Part shown: positions 28,860 through 39,864 of the stretch, in pieces
Position numbering within the stretch: the stretch's first letter is position 1
Layout of the letters: each line of letters opens with the position of its first letter
Assembly (NCBI RefSeq): GCF_000720635.1
Contig: NZ_JOCF01000036.1
Span: 1-64,000, forward strand
Reading direction: 5' to 3'
Source: Streptomyces sp. NRRL WC-3742
Lineage (GTDB): Bacteria; Actinomycetota; Actinomycetes; Streptomycetales; Streptomycetaceae
DNA: 64,000 nucleotides
Program-made: the position numbers and the translations under genes
The notes under the pieces: generated by a model
Database searches by the model: none
Told to the model about the DNA's origin: nothing
Seen by the model: the letters and a program-made list of their open reading frames with translations, nothing else

Positions 28860-30230
28860 TCACCGCTCCCTGCGTGCCGGCCCCGGGGCCGGGCGCGCTG
28901 TGGTTCGTCGTCGTGGCAGCACCCGGGCCAGTCGCTTCCTGATCCGGGAGTTCTTGCTCCGGGCGGCCAGGGCCGCCTTCGCGCCCGAGGAGCTGCGTGC
29001 CAGGCAGAGCAGCACCCCGATCGCGGACATGGCCGACAGCATGGCGGAACCGCCGTAGGAGAACAGCGGGAGCGGGACGCCCGCGATGGGCAGCAGTCCC
29101 AGCGCCGACCCCAGGTTGATCATGGCCTGAGCCATGATCCAGGTGGTGGCGGCTCCCGCGGCGTACCTGACGAAGGGGTCCTTCGTACCGATGGCCACAC
29201 GGATACCCGCGTAGCCTAGTGCCGCGAAGAGACCGATCACCGACAGCGTCCCCACGAGACCGAGTTCCTCGCCGGTGGCGGCGAAGATGAAGTCGGTGTG
29301 CGCCTCGGGCAGCTGCCCCCACTTCTCCACACCGGCGCCCAGGCCCGTGCCGAAGCCGCCGCCGAGGGCGAACGAGTAGGCGCCGTGCAGGGCCTGGAAG
29401 CAGGCGCCGTCCGGGTCGAGCTTGGTGACGCCGATGCAGCCCAGCCGCTCCGCCCGGTGCGGGACGGTGACGACCAGGGCGGTGCAGACCACGACGGCCA
29501 CCCCGAGGGTGGCGACGAACAGGCGCAGGGGCGCGCCGACCATCCACAGCAGCGCGAAGACCATGGCGACGAGGATCATCGAGGTCCCCATGTCGCCGCC
29601 GATCATGATCAGCGCGAGCAGCAGCAGGGCGCCGGGCACGAGCGGCACCAGCAGGTGCTTCCACGAGTTGAGGGTGCCGGCCTTCTGCTTGCGGGCGAGC
29701 AGGTCGGCGCCCCAGAGGACCAGCGCGAGCTTGGCGAACTCGGAGGGCTGGAACTGGAAGAAGCCGAAGTCCAGCCAGTTCTGGTTGCCGTTGATCCGCA
29801 CCCCGATGCCGGGGACGGCGACCAGCGCGAGGGCGCCGATCACCCCGAACATCACCGGGTAGACGATGACCCGCAGCACCGCCAGCGGCACGGAGGCGAA
29901 GCCGATCAGCAGGGCGAGGCCGAGGATGGCCGCGATCAGCTGCTTGAGGAAGTAGTACTGCGCGGTGTGGTGCTGGTTCAGCGCCAGGATCTGCGAGGCC
30001 GAGAAGACCATCATCAGGCCGAGCACGAGCAGCAGCAGGACGGTGCCCAGCACCAGCAGGTAGGGCGTGAGCGGCCGGTCCAGCCAGTACCCGACCCCGG
30101 CCCGGAAGGCCCGCAGCCGGGCCAGCGGACCGGCCGACTTGTACTTGGTCGTGGTGGCGGAGATCACGCGCCACGGCTCGGCGGGGTCCTGCTTCGTCGC
30201 CCCGGAATCCGCCCTGCCCTGCCCCGCCAC
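28860..30230 (-). CDS. ftsW: SEDS peptidoglycan polymerase FtsW
   Basis: Protein of 456 residues with ten membrane helices. Conserved SEDS signatures: FQFQPSEFAKLALVLW, GGDMGTSMIL, EAHTDFIFAATGEELGLVG and PIAGVPLPLFSYGGSAM. The Asp in EAHTDFIFA-type loops marks the catalytic region. A large extracellular loop contains two Cys (GCIGV, GACFQ). Works with FtsI at the septum. The tail is Arg-rich. GTG start 30230. Confidence 0.95.
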   Translation of the reverse strand: MAGQGRADSGATKQDPAEPWRVISATTTKYKSAGPLARLRAFRAGVGYWLDRPLTPYLLVLGTVLLLLVLGLMMVFSASQILALNQHHTAQYYFLKQLIAAILGLALLIGFASVPLAVLRVIVYPVMFGVIGALALVAVPGIGVRINGNQNWLDFGFFQFQPSEFAKLALVLWGADLLARKQKAGTLNSWKHLLVPLVPGALLLLALIMIGGDMGTSMILVAMVFALLWMVGAPLRLFVATLGVAVVVCTALVVTVPHRAERLGCIGVTKLDPDGACFQALHGAYSFALGGGFGTGLGAGVEKWGQLPEAHTDFIFAATGEELGLVGTLSVIGLFAALGYAGIRVAIGTKDPFVRYAAGAATTWIMAQAMINLGSALGLLPIAGVPLPLFSYGGSAMLSAMSAIGVLLCLARSSSGAKAALAARSKNSRIRKRLARVLPRRRTTARPAPGPARRER

Positions 30231-30315
30231 CAGTCCCCGCTCTCCCTACCGACGGCTCGTTCGCCTCCGGCCCGCTCTGACCCGACGCCGACGGTCGTCG
30301 GCGCGGGCCTTCGGC

Positions 30316-31767
30316 TCACTCCCCGGGGTCCGCCAGCTCCCGGACGGCCGCCGCGAACATGTCGCCGCGCTCGCCGTAGTTGGTGAACATGTCCATCGAG
30401 GCGCAGGCCGGCGCCAGCAGCACCGTGTCACCCGATCGGGCGAGCGACGCGGCCGTTCGAACGATCTCGGCCATCGCCACCGCGCCAGTCTGGCCCTCTG
30501 CCGCCTCGACCACCGGCACATCCGGAGCGTGTCGCTCCAGGGCCTCGCGGATCACCGCGCGGTCCTGGCCGATCAGCACCACCGCGCGCAGCCGCTCGGC
30601 CGCGCCCTGGACGAGGTCGTCGAAGGTCGCGCCCTTGGCCAGTCCCCCGGCGATCCAGACGATCGGCCGGTAGGCGGCCAGCGAGGCGGCCGCGGCGTGG
30701 GTGTTGGTGGCCTTGGAGTCGTCGATGTACGTGATCTCGCGGACGGTGCCGACCTCGGCGATCCGGTGGGCGTCCGGGCGGAAGGCCCGCAGGCCCTCGC
30801 GGACCGCCTTCGCGTCGACCCCGTACGAGCGCGCCAGCGCCGCCGCGGCGAGCGCGTTCGCGATGTTGTGCGGCGCGGGCGGGTTGACGTCCTCGACGGC
30901 TCCGAGCTCGGCGGCGTTCGTGGCCCGGTCCTGGACGAAGGCCCGGTCCACCAGCAGCCCGTCCACCACGCCGAAGTTCGACGGGCTGGGCGCGCCGAGG
31001 CCGAAGCCGATCGCCCGGCAGCCCTCCTCGACGTCGGCCTCCATGACCAGCGCCTCGGTGGCCGGGTCGGCCAGGTTGTACACGCAGGCGACGACGTTGC
31101 CCTCGTAGATCCGGCCCTTGTCGGCGGCGTACGCCTCCATCGACCCGTGCCAGTCGAGGTGGTCGGGCGCCAGGTTGAGCACCGCGGCCGAGTACGGGCG
31201 CAGCGAGGGCGCCCAGTGCAGCTGGTAGCTGGAGAGCTCGACGGCGAGGACGTCGTACGGCTCCTCGGCGAGCACCGCGTCCAGCACCGAGACCCCGACG
31301 TTGCCGACGGCGGCGGTGCGCTTGCCGGCGGCGGCCAGGATCGAGGCGAGCATCTGGACGGTGGTGGTCTTGCCGTTGGTGCCGGTGACGGCCAGCCAGG
31401 GGGCGGGCTCGCCGGTGGCGGGCAGCGGCTTGCGCAGGCGCCAGGCGAGTTCGACGTCGCCCCAGACCTCGACGCCGACCGCCGCGGCGGCGGCGAACAG
31501 CGGGCTGTCGGGTGCCCAGCCGGGCGAGGTGACGATCAGCCGGGTGCCCTCGGGCAGGCTGTCGCCGTCGCCCAGGCGCACGGCGACGCCCAGCGCCTCC
31601 AGCTCGGCGGCGCGCGCCCGCAGGCCCGCGCCGCTGCCGCCGTCGACGACGGTGACGCTCGCGCCGAGGCCGCGCAGGACGCGGGCGGCGCTGATGCCGG
31701 AGACGCCGAGCCCGGCGACGACGACGGGCAGATCGGTGAAGTCGGTGTCGGTGTCGGTGTTGGTCAT
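30316..31767 (-). CDS. murD: UDP-MurNAc-L-Ala:D-Glu ligase MurD
   Basis: Protein of 483 residues. N-terminal [23 protein letters not shown] site [17 protein letters not shown], the ELSSYQL motif and [10 protein letters not shown]. Adds D-Glu to the nucleotide precursor. The start, ATG 31767, overlaps the mraY stop as ATGA. Residues 2-8 are a TNTDTDTD repeat. Confidence 0.96.
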   Translation of the reverse strand: MTNTDTDTDFTDLPVVVAGLGVSGISAARVLRGLGASVTVVDGGSGAGLRARAAELEALGVAVRLGDGDSLPEGTRLIVTSPGWAPDSPLFAAAAAVGVEVWGDVELAWRLRKPLPATGEPAPWLAVTGTNGKTTTVQMLASILAAAGKRTAAVGNVGVSVLDAVLAEEPYDVLAVELSSYQLHWAPSLRPYSAAVLNLAPDHLDWHGSMEAYAADKGRIYEGNVVACVYNLADPATEALVMEADVEEGCRAIGFGLGAPSPSNFGVVDGLLVDRAFVQDRATNAAELGAVEDVNPPAPHNIANALAAAALARSYGVDAKAVREGLRAFRPDAHRIAEVGTVREITYIDDSKATNTHAAAASLAAYRPIVWIAGGLAKGATFDDLVQGAAERLRAVVLIGQDRAVIREALERHAPDVPVVEAAEGQTGAVAMAEIVRTAASLARSGDTVLLAPACASMDMFTNYGERGDMFAAAVRELADPGE

Positions 31768-32828
31768 CCCGCTCGGTATCCCGCGTAGAAGAGGCCGAGG
31801 CCGACGGCCACGCAGAGGCCCTGGATGATCCAGAAGCGGACCACGACCAGGACTTCGCTCCAGCCCTTGAGTTCGAAGTGGTGCTGCAGCGGCGCCATCT
31901 TGAAGACGCGCTTGCCGGTCATCCGGAAGGAGCCGACCTGGATGATCACCGACAGGGTGATGATCATGAAGAGGCCGCCGAGGATGATCAGCAGCAGCTC
32001 GGTGCGCGAGCAGATCGCGAGGCCGGCCAGGGCGCCGCCGAGGGCGAGCGAACCGGTGTCGCCCATGAAGATCTTGGCGGGCGAGGTGTTCCACCACAGG
32101 AAGCCGAAGCAGGAGCCCATCAGGGCGGCGGCGACCACCGCGAGGTCCAGCGGGTCGCGGACGTCGTAGCAGGCGCCGGTGGCGGAGATGAAGTAGGCGC
32201 AGCTCTGCGAGTACTCCCAGAGCCCGATGAAGGTGTAGGCGCCGAAGGCCATCACCGAGGCGCCGGTGGCCAGGCCGTCCAGACCGTCCGTCAGGTTCAC
32301 GCCGTTGGAGGTCGCGGCGATCATGAAGTAGGCGAAGATGACGAACAGCACGGGGCCGATCGACCAGCTGAAGTCGCGTACGAAGGACAGCTTCTCCGAG
32401 GCCGGGCTGAGGCCCCGGTCGTCGTGGAACTGCAGCGCGAGGACGGCGAAGGCCAGGCCGACGATCGACTGTCCGGCCAGCTTCGCCTTGGCCCGCAGGC
32501 CCAGCGAGCGGCGCTTGACGACCTTGATGTAGTCGTCGAGGAAGCCGACCAGGCCCAGACCGGTCGTCAGGAAGAGCACCAGCAGGCCGGAGGCGGTCGG
32601 GCTGTCGCCCGTTATCGCCTTCGTGCCGAAGTACGCGATCAGGGTCGCCAGGATGAAGGCGATGCCGCCCATGGTGGGCGTGCCCTTCTTGCTGTGGTGC
32701 GCCTTGGGGCCGTCGTCGCGGATGTACTGGCCGTAGCCCTGACGGGCGAGCAGCTTGATCAGGGCGGGGGTGCCGATCAGCGAGAGGATCAGACCGATCA
32801 TCCCGGAGATCAGGATCTGCTTCATCAT
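31764..32828 (-). CDS. mraY: Phospho-MurNAc-pentapeptide translocase MraY
   Basis: Protein of 354 residues with ten membrane helices. Family motifs: [25 protein letters not shown] (catalytic DD), [25 protein letters not shown] and the [16 protein letters not shown] motif. Makes lipid I from UDP-MurNAc-pentapeptide and undecaprenyl phosphate. Starts inside the murF 3' end; Met32825 is an alternative start that would make ATGA with the murF stop. Confidence 0.96.
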   Translation of the reverse strand: MMKQILISGMIGLILSLIGTPALIKLLARQGYGQYIRDDGPKAHHSKKGTPTMGGIAFILATLIAYFGTKAITGDSPTASGLLVLFLTTGLGLVGFLDDYIKVVKRRSLGLRAKAKLAGQSIVGLAFAVLALQFHDDRGLSPASEKLSFVRDFSWSIGPVLFVIFAYFMIAATSNGVNLTDGLDGLATGASVMAFGAYTFIGLWEYSQSCAYFISATGACYDVRDPLDLAVVAAALMGSCFGFLWWNTSPAKIFMGDTGSLALGGALAGLAICSRTELLLIILGGLFMIITLSVIIQVGSFRMTGKRVFKMAPLQHHFELKGWSEVLVVVRFWIIQGLCVAVGLGLFYAGYRAG

Positions 32829-34228
32829 CGGGCAGCACCGTCCGCCAGGATCGCCTCGGCCACCTTCTCCAGCCCCACCGAACGGGACGCCTTCACCAGG
32901 ACCACATCCCCGGGCCGCAGCTGACTGCGCAGCAGTTCGACCGCCGCGTCCGCGTCGGACACCAGCACCGACTCCTCACCCCACGAACCTTCGTTCCTCG
33001 CGCCGAGTTCCATGCAGGCCGCCTCGCGTCCGCCGACCGCCACCAGCTTGGTGACGTCCAGCCGGACGGCGAGCCGTCCGATGGCGTCGTGCTCGGCCAG
33101 GCTCTCCTCGCCGAGCTCCCGCATCTCCCCGAGCACCGCCCAGGTACGGCGGCGCTCCGGGCCCCGGCCCCCCATCGAGACCAGCGCCCGCAGCGCGGCC
33201 CGCATCGAGTCGGGGTTCGCGTTGTAGGCGTCGTTGACGACGGTGACACCATCGGCCCGGTCGACGACCTCCATGCGCCAGCGGGACAGCGCACCCGCCT
33301 CGCCCAGGGCGGCGGCGGTGTCGTCGACGGTCATCCCGAGCTCCGTCGCCACCGCGGCGGCGGCGAGGGCGTTCGAGACGTGGTGCTCACCGTACAGGCG
33401 CAGCTGCACGGGCGCGGAACCGGCCGGGGTGGTGAGCGTGAACGATGGCCGTCCGGTGGCGTCCAGGCGAACGTCGGTCGCCCGCACGTGGGCGTCCGGG
33501 GACTCGCCGAAGTACACGACCTTCGCCCTGGTCCGGGAAGCCATGGCGCGCACCAGCCGGTCGTCCGCGTTGAGGATCGCGGTGCCGTCGGCCGGGAGCG
33601 CCTCGACGATCTCGCCCTTGGCCTCGGCGATCGCCTCCTGCGAGCCGAACTCGCCGACGTGCGCGGTGCCGACGTTGAGCACCAGTGCGATGTTCGGCGG
33701 GGTGATCGAGGTGAGGTACTCGATGTCGCCCTTGTGCCGGGCGCCCATCTCCATCACCAGGTGCCGGGTGCCGGCCTCGACCCGCAGCGCGGTCATCGGG
33801 TGGCCGATCTCGTTGTTGAGCGAGCCCGGCGGGTAGACGGTGTCGCCGAGGCGCTGGAGCAGCTGGGCGATCAGGTCCTTGGTGCTGGTCTTGCCGGCCG
33901 AGCCGGTCAGCGCGACCACGGCGGTGCCCTCGGCGCGGGCGACCACGGCACGGGCCAGCTTGCCGAGCGCGTCCACCACACTGTCGACCAGGACGGCGGG
34001 GACGCCGACCGGACGGGAGGCCAGCACGGCGACGGCGCCGGCCTCGACCGCGGTGGCCGCGTAGTCGTGGCCGTCGACGTGCTCGCCGATGAAGGCCGCG
34101 AACAGGCCGCCGGGGGTCACCTTGCGCGAGTCGACCTCGACCGGGCCGGTGACCGGGGTGTCCGGGTCGGCACCGTCGAGGGTGCCTCCGACCGCGGCGG
34201 CCACCTCGGCGAGGGTCAGTGCGATCAC
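32825..34228 (-). CDS. murF: UDP-MurNAc-tripeptide:D-Ala-D-Ala ligase MurF
   Basis: Protein of 467 residues. ATP-binding [58 protein letters not shown] and [15 protein letters not shown]. Completes the pentapeptide. GTG start 34228 overlaps the murE stop as GTGA. Confidence 0.96.
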   Translation of the reverse strand: MIALTLAEVAAAVGGTLDGADPDTPVTGPVEVDSRKVTPGGLFAAFIGEHVDGHDYAATAVEAGAVAVLASRPVGVPAVLVDSVVDALGKLARAVVARAEGTAVVALTGSAGKTSTKDLIAQLLQRLGDTVYPPGSLNNEIGHPMTALRVEAGTRHLVMEMGARHKGDIEYLTSITPPNIALVLNVGTAHVGEFGSQEAIAEAKGEIVEALPADGTAILNADDRLVRAMASRTRAKVVYFGESPDAHVRATDVRLDATGRPSFTLTTPAGSAPVQLRLYGEHHVSNALAAAAVATELGMTVDDTAAALGEAGALSRWRMEVVDRADGVTVVNDAYNANPDSMRAALRALVSMGGRGPERRRTWAVLGEMRELGEESLAEHDAIGRLAVRLDVTKLVAVGGREAACMELGARNEGSWGEESVLVSDADAAVELLRSQLRPGDVVLVKASRSVGLEKVAEAILADGAAR

Positions 34229-35892
34229 TGCTGCTCTACTCCTCGGTCGCCCCGGGCGGCCGTGGTCCGCACGATCGCGCTCTTCCTGATCGCCTCGTGC
34301 AGCACCTCCCGGTCGTCGAAGGGGCGGATCTCGTCTCGTACGTACTGGCCGAGCTCGTGGCCCTTGCCGGCCACCAGCACGGTGTCGCCCGCCTGGGCGC
34401 GGGCGACGGCCAGGCCGATCGCCTCGGCCCGGTCGGGCACGACCAGGACGGCCCCGCGCTCGGCCTCGGGGACGGCGGCGGCGCCGTTCAGCATGCTGGC
34501 GAGGATCGCCAGCGGGTCCTCGCTGCGCGGGTTGTCACTGGTCAGCACAGCGGTGTCGGCGAGGCGGGCGGCGATGTCGCCCATCGGGCCGCGCTTGTGC
34601 GGGTCGCGGTCGCCGCCGCAGCCGACGACGACGTGCAGCCGGCCCTTGGTGACCTCGCGCAGCGAGCCGAGGACGGCGCTCAGGGCGTCCGGCTTGTGCG
34701 CGTAGTCGACCACGGCGACGTACGGCTGGCCCGCGTCCACCCGCTCCAGCCGGCCGGGGACGCCGGGGACGGCGGCGACGCCGGCCACGGCCTGCTCCAG
34801 CGGCAGCCCGGCGGCGGCCAGCGCGGTGATCGCGGCGAGCGCGTTGGCGACGTTGAACGGGCCGGGCAGCGGCACGGAGGCGTCGGCCCCGGCGCCGTCC
34901 GGGCCGACCACCCGGAAGGTGGAGCCGGCCGGGCCGAGCTGCACGTCCACGGCCCGCCAGTCGGCCTCGGGGGCGTCGGCGGCGGAGAAGGTGGTCACCG
35001 GGATCTCGGCCTCGGCGGCGAGCCGGCGGCCGTACGCGTCGTCCAGGTTGACCACGCCCAGGCGGGACTTGCCGGGCTGGAAGAGCCGGGCCTTCGCCTG
35101 GAAGTAGTCCTCCATGTCCGGGTGGAAGTCGAGGTGCTCGGGGGTGAGGTTGTTGAACAGCGCGACGTCGTAGGCCACCCCGTCGGTGCGGCCGAAGACC
35201 AGGGCGTGGCTGGAGACCTCCATGGCCACCGCGTCGGCGCCGCGCTCGGCCATCACGCCGAGGATCGCGTGCAGGTCGGTGGCCTCGGGGGTGGTGCGCT
35301 CGCTCTTGATCCGCTCCTCGCCGACCCGCATCTCGACGGTGCCGATGACGCCCGGGCTGCGCCCGGCGCCGCGCAGGCCGCCCTCGACGAGGTAGGAGGT
35401 GGTGGTCTTGCCGTTGGTGCCGGTCAGCCCGATCATCAGCAGCCGCTCGGACGGGTGGCCGTAGACGATCGCGGCCAGCTCCCCCATCCGGGCCCGCGGC
35501 CGGTCGACGACCAGCAGCGGCAGGCCCGTCCCGGCGGCCAGCTCGGCCCCGGCCGGGTCGGTGAGCACCGCCACCGCGCCGGCCGCGGCGGCCTTGTCGG
35601 CGAAGGCCGCGCCGTGGTGGTTGGCGCCCGGGAAGGCCACGTACACGTCGCCCGGGCGCACCGCGCGGGAGTCGTGGGTGACGCCGGTGACGGCGCCGCC
35701 CTCGACGGGCGGCAGGCCCATCCGCGTGGCCAGTTCGGCGAGCGGCAGGGCGGTGGTCCCGGTCGGGCGGGGCGGAGTCACGGTGGTTTGATCGGGTTTC
35801 GGCACGGCGGGAAGGCTATCCGCCGAAGGGTGCCCAGGGCCAAACCGGGCCTTCGCCGCGCCGCCGCCGCGGCCGGTGCGCTGCTCGTCCAT
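34225..35892 (-). CDS. murE: UDP-MurNAc-dipeptide:diaminopimelate ligase MurE
   Basis: Protein of 555 residues. [29 protein letters not shown], and the substrate motif DNPRSED, which marks a diaminopimelate-adding MurE as opposed to a Lys-adding one. The first about 45 residues (Gly/Pro/Ala-rich) precede the conserved TALPLAELATRMGL; GTG 35805 would give a shorter protein. Six bases separate it from ftsI. Confidence 0.96.
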   Translation of the reverse strand: MDEQRTGRGGGAAKARFGPGHPSADSLPAVPKPDQTTVTPPRPTGTTALPLAELATRMGLPPVEGGAVTGVTHDSRAVRPGDVYVAFPGANHHGAAFADKAAAAGAVAVLTDPAGAELAAGTGLPLLVVDRPRARMGELAAIVYGHPSERLLMIGLTGTNGKTTTSYLVEGGLRGAGRSPGVIGTVEMRVGEERIKSERTTPEATDLHAILGVMAERGADAVAMEVSSHALVFGRTDGVAYDVALFNNLTPEHLDFHPDMEDYFQAKARLFQPGKSRLGVVNLDDAYGRRLAAEAEIPVTTFSAADAPEADWRAVDVQLGPAGSTFRVVGPDGAGADASVPLPGPFNVANALAAITALAAAGLPLEQAVAGVAAVPGVPGRLERVDAGQPYVAVVDYAHKPDALSAVLGSLREVTKGRLHVVVGCGGDRDPHKRGPMGDIAARLADTAVLTSDNPRSEDPLAILASMLNGAAAVPEAERGAVLVVPDRAEAIGLAVARAQAGDTVLVAGKGHELGQYVRDEIRPFDDREVLHEAIRKSAIVRTTAARGDRGVEQQ

Positions 35893-35898
35893 GCTCGT

Positions 35899-38232
35899 TC
35901 ACGGCTTCCACTCGACGGGCAGGTTCGGTGCCTGGCTTCCGCTCGGCGGGACCTGCATGGTCTTCAGGGTGAACTCCATCACCTGCTTGAACACCGGGCC
36001 GCACAGCTGTCCGCCGAAGTGCCCGTTGACCGGGCCCTGGAGGGTGCAGGAGACGGTGTAGCGGGGGGCGTCGGCGGGGGCGAAGCCGATGAAGGAGGCG
36101 GTGTAGCCGTCGTAGCCCTTGCCGTCGGCGGCCCCCCGGTTGGCCGTACCGGTCTTGCCGGCGACGCGGTAGCCGGGGATGGCGGCCTTGCCGCCGGTGC
36201 CCTGTTCGTCGTCGACGACGGACTCCAGCATCGAGGTGAGGGTCTTCGCGGTCTGCTCGCTGACGACCCGGGTCTCCTCCCCCGCCGGTGTCGGCGCGTA
36301 CTTCCCGTCCGGGCCGGTGACGCCCTGGACGATGCTGGGCGCCACCCGGACCCCGCCGTTGGCGATGGTGGAGTACACCGAGGTCGCCTGCAGGGCGTTC
36401 ATCTGCAGCGGGCCCTGGCCGAAGGCGATGTTGTACTTCTCCGAGGCGACCAGGTCCTCCGGCTTCTTGAGCATCCCGGGGGTCTCCCCGGGGAAGTTCA
36501 GGCCGGTCGGCCGGGCCACGCCGAACTTGCGCATGTAGGCGTCCAGCGCCTGGTTCGCCTTGGCCTGGTCGCCGTCGCCGAGCGCCTCGACGGCCTCGAT
36601 GGTGCCGATGTTGGAGGACTTGGCCAGCACCCCGGCCAGGGTCAGGTACCAGTCGCCGTGCTCGACGTCGTCCTTGAACTGCTGCCCGGCGCGCACCAGC
36701 CGGTTGGGCACGGTGACCCTGGTGTCCCAGTTGGCCTTGCCGGAGTCCAGGACGGCGGCCAGGCTCATCAACTTGGCGGTGCTGCCCGGCTCGTACGCGT
36801 CCTGGAGCGCGGCGTTGCCCAGCTGGGACTGCTTGGCGCCGGACAGGTCGCCCGGGTTGAAGCCGGGCGCGGTGGCCATCGCGATCACCTGGCCGGTCCT
36901 CACGTCCTGGACGACGACGTAGCCCTTCTCCGCGCCGGAGTTGGCCACCTGGTCGGTGATCGCCTTCTGGGCGGCCCACTGGATGTCCCGGTTGATCGTC
37001 AGCCGGAAGTCGCTGCCGGGCACGGCCGGGTCCATCGAGCCGCCGGCCGTGGGCACCAGCCGCCCGCCCGCCTGGGCGTAGCTGCTGCGGCCGTCCTTGC
37101 CGGCGAGCTGCTTCTGGAACTGCAGCTCCAGGCCGCCGGCGCCCTCGCCCTCGCCGTTGACGAAGCCGACGAGGTTGGAGGCCAGCCCGTCCGCCGGGTA
37201 GATCCGCTTCTGCGTCTCCCGGTTGAACACCCCGGCCAGCGGGTTGGCGCACTGGTCGTCGACCCGGGTGCGCCCGCCCTGCTCGGCGGGCTTGCCCATC
37301 AGCTTCTTCTGGGCCTGGCAGGTGCGGCTGCCGGCCTGCTTCTCCAGGCCCGCCTTGAGGTCGCTGATCTGGTTCTTGGCGGCCGGGGTCTGCTGGGCGG
37401 CGAGCCGCTTGTAGCGGGTCTTGGGGGTGTGCAGGTCGGCGGCGAGCTTCTCCTTGGGGACGCCGATGATCGGCGACAGCAGGGCCGCGGCCTGCTCCGG
37501 CGCGTCCGGGACGCCGGTCGCCTCCGGCGTGAACATGGCCGGGTCCGCGGTGATGTCGTACGCGTCGACGGTCGCGGCCAGCGCCACGCCGTCCGAGGAC
37601 GTTATCGAGCCGCGCTCGGCGGTGATCGGGATGTTCAGGTAGCGGTTGGTGTTGGCGTCGGCGGCCAGCGCGTCGGAGTCCAGCAGCTGCAGCTGCACCA
37701 GGCGGCCGGCGAACACGGAGAACACCAGCGACATCACCACGGTGATCACCCGCAGCCGGCGCCTGGGCTCGGCCAGCCGCAGGGCCTTGGGCCGCTGGGG
37801 CAGCCGGGGCCTGGGGCGCGGCCGGGCGGCCGGGGGCCTGCGCGCGTCGCCCTGGCGCTGCTGCGGGGCGCGCGGTGCACGGGCGGCGCCCGCCTTGGCG
37901 GCCGGGCCGCGGCCGGGCTGCGCCGAGCGGGCCGGCTGGGCCTTGCCCGCACCCGCGGCGGACGGTTTGGCGGTCGCCCCCCGGCCGGGCTGCGCCGAGC
38001 GGCTCGGCTGCACCCTGCCCGCACCGTTCGAACCCGCGGCCGGCGGCTTGGCGCCCTGGCCCCTGGTGGGCTGGCCCTTGGCCGACTGGGCCGACTGCCC
38101 ACGGGGGCTCTGGCCCCTGGGCGGCTGGACCCGCCCGCTGCCGGAGCGGGGGACGGCGCCGCGCGGCGGCTGGCGGCGGCCGCCGCCCGAGCCGCCCGAG
38201 CCTCCGGAACCTGGCTGACGGGGCGTGGTCAT
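35899..38232 (-). CDS. ftsI: Septal class B penicillin-binding protein FtsI (PBP3)
   Basis: Protein of 777 residues that cross-links septal peptidoglycan. Transpeptidase motifs: STAK with Ser484, SSN at 539-541 and KTG at 693-695. A dimerisation domain lies between the membrane helix (about 165-185, VITVVMSLVFSVFAGRLVQL) and the transpeptidase domain. The first about 155 residues are Pro/Arg/Gly/Gln-rich and predicted disordered, unusually long and basic for a cytoplasmic tail. ATG 38232 overlaps the ftsL stop as ATGA. Confidence 0.95.
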   Translation of the reverse strand: MTTPRQPGSGGSGGSGGGRRQPPRGAVPRSGSGRVQPPRGQSPRGQSAQSAKGQPTRGQGAKPPAAGSNGAGRVQPSRSAQPGRGATAKPSAAGAGKAQPARSAQPGRGPAAKAGAARAPRAPQQRQGDARRPPAARPRPRPRLPQRPKALRLAEPRRRLRVITVVMSLVFSVFAGRLVQLQLLDSDALAADANTNRYLNIPITAERGSITSSDGVALAATVDAYDITADPAMFTPEATGVPDAPEQAAALLSPIIGVPKEKLAADLHTPKTRYKRLAAQQTPAAKNQISDLKAGLEKQAGSRTCQAQKKLMGKPAEQGGRTRVDDQCANPLAGVFNRETQKRIYPADGLASNLVGFVNGEGEGAGGLELQFQKQLAGKDGRSSYAQAGGRLVPTAGGSMDPAVPGSDFRLTINRDIQWAAQKAITDQVANSGAEKGYVVVQDVRTGQVIAMATAPGFNPGDLSGAKQSQLGNAALQDAYEPGSTAKLMSLAAVLDSGKANWDTRVTVPNRLVRAGQQFKDDVEHGDWYLTLAGVLAKSSNIGTIEAVEALGDGDQAKANQALDAYMRKFGVARPTGLNFPGETPGMLKKPEDLVASEKYNIAFGQGPLQMNALQATSVYSTIANGGVRVAPSIVQGVTGPDGKYAPTPAGEETRVVSEQTAKTLTSMLESVVDDEQGTGGKAAIPGYRVAGKTGTANRGAADGKGYDGYTASFIGFAPADAPRYTVSCTLQGPVNGHFGGQLCGPVFKQVMEFTLKTMQVPPSGSQAPNLPVEWKP

Positions 38233-38849
38233 CGGGCCGCACCTCCGCTCTTCTGCGGCTGCGCGGGCGCGACGGGGTTGAGCTGGGCCACCGGGTCGCC
38301 GCTGGAGGCCGCCGGGCTCGGCGCCCCCGAAGGCGCGGCCGGTGCGGCCGGCGGGGCGGCGGGCGCGGCGGGGCTCGGCTGGGCGGCGGGCGCGGCGCCC
38401 GGGGTGCCCTTCGTCGGCCACGGCTCGACGCCCGAGCGCTTCACCGGCGGGCTGTCCTGGGCCGGGCCCGGCGTGCCGATCACCTTGCCGCCGTTCGGCA
38501 CGTCCAGGAACGCCATCCCGCCGGCCGGGACCATGCCCAGTTCGGCGGCCCGCTTGGAGAGCGCGTCCGGCGCCGAGGACCGGTCGATCTCGTGCTGGAG
38601 GCCCTGCTGCTCGTCGGTGGCCTTGGTGGTCTGCTTCTGCAGCCGGGACAGCTCGAAGGAGCCCTCGTTGAGCGCGGTGTTCAGCGCCAGCAGGCCGAAG
38701 AGCCCGCCCGCGAGCAGCGCGACCACGAGCACGGCGAACGGCGTGCGCCCCCGCACGGGGCGCCGCCCCGGCCTGACCGTGATGCGCGCCCTGCCCTGTC
38801 CCGCGAGCGTTCCCCGCCCCGTCCGGACCCCACCGGCCACCGGCCCCAC
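38229..38849 (-). CDS. ftsL: FtsL-like divisome protein
   Basis: Bitopic protein of about 206 residues: basic N terminus, one membrane helix (about 37-58, PFAVLVVALLAGGLFGLLAL), a short coiled coil (SFELSRLQKQTTKATDEQQGLQHEID cut to its start, SFELSRLQKQTTKATDEQQG) and a Pro/Ala-rich tail. GTG 38849 has GGAGGAGAGCA immediately before it. Position between rsmH and ftsI defines it. Family sequence conservation is weak, as usual for FtsL. Confidence 0.88.
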   Translation of the reverse strand: MGPVAGGVRTGRGTLAGQGRARITVRPGRRPVRGRTPFAVLVVALLAGGLFGLLALNTALNEGSFELSRLQKQTTKATDEQQGLQHEIDRSSAPDALSKRAAELGMVPAGGMAFLDVPNGGKVIGTPGPAQDSPPVKRSGVEPWPTKGTPGAAPAAQPSPAAPAAPPAAPAAPSGAPSPAASSGDPVAQLNPVAPAQPQKSGGAAR

Positions 38850-38889
38850 TGCTCTCCTCCGCCCTTCGGACCCCGCCGGGGCCGTTCCG

Positions 38890-39864
38890 TCAGCCCCGCT
38901 TGCTTCGGTCCCTGATCCTCTCCGCCACCCGCAGCCGTACGGGCGCGGCGCGCCGGTTCTCCTCGATCTCCTGCTCGGTGGCCAGCTCGGCACCGCGGGT
39001 GATCAGTTTCAGCCAGGGCTGGTGCTCCTCCGGGATGAACGGCAGTCCCGGGGGCGCGGTGTTGGTGGCCCCCGCGGCGAGGAACTGCTTCACCAGGCGG
39101 TCCTCCAGCGACTGGTAGGACATCACGACGATCCGCCCGCCCAGCGCCAGGGCGTCCAGGGCGCCCGGGATCGCCCGCTCCAGGACCTCCAGCTCGCCGT
39201 TGACCTCGATCCGCAGGGCCTGGAACGTCCGCTTGGCCGGGTTCCCTCCCGTACGGCGGGTGGCGGCCGGAATCGCGTTGCGGACCAACTCGACCAGACG
39301 CGCGCTGTTGGTGAACGGTTCCTTCTCGCGCTCGCGCAGGATCACCGAGGCGATCTTCCCGGCGAAGCGCTCCTCGCCGTACACCTTGAGGATCCGCGCC
39401 AGGTCCCCGTGGCCGTAGGTGTTGAGCACCTCCGCCGCGCTGATCCCCCGGGTCTGGTCCATCCGCATGTCCAGCGGGGCGTCCTGGGCGTACGCGAAGC
39501 CGCGCTCGGCCTCGTCCAGCTGCATGGAGGAGACGCCGAGGTCGAACAGGACGCCGTCCACCCGGTCGATGCCCAGGCGCTCCAGCACCTCGGGGATCTC
39601 GTCGTAGACGGCGTGCACCAGGGTGGCCCGGTCGCCGAAGGGGGCCAGCCGCTCGCCGGCGAGCTTGAGCGCCTGCGGGTCGCGGTCCACCGCGACGAGG
39701 CGCACCTCGGGGAACTGGGTCAGCAGCGCCTCGCTGTGCCCGCCGAGGCCGAGGGTCGCGTCGACGACCACGGCACCCGGGCGCGAGATCGCCGGCGCCA
39801 GCGCGTCCATGCACCGCTGCAGCATCACCGGAACGTGCTTGGGGCCGGAGTCGTTGCTGGTCAT
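38890..39864 (-). CDS. rsmH: 16S rRNA (cytosine1402-N4)-methyltransferase RsmH
   Basis: Protein of 324 residues. [17 protein letters not shown] site [36 protein letters not shown], and C-terminal [15 protein letters not shown] and [15 protein letters not shown]. Methylates C1402 of 16S rRNA. First gene of the dcw operon; no mraZ-like gene is visible upstream. ATG 39864 with GAGGAAGGG at rather long spacing. Confidence 0.95.
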   Translation of the reverse strand: MTSNDSGPKHVPVMLQRCMDALAPAISRPGAVVVDATLGLGGHSEALLTQFPEVRLVAVDRDPQALKLAGERLAPFGDRATLVHAVYDEIPEVLERLGIDRVDGVLFDLGVSSMQLDEAERGFAYAQDAPLDMRMDQTRGISAAEVLNTYGHGDLARILKVYGEERFAGKIASVILREREKEPFTNSARLVELVRNAIPAATRRTGGNPAKRTFQALRIEVNGELEVLERAIPGALDALALGGRIVVMSYQSLEDRLVKQFLAAGATNTAPPGLPFIPEEHQPWLKLITRGAELATEQEIEENRRAAPVRLRVAERIRDRSKRG

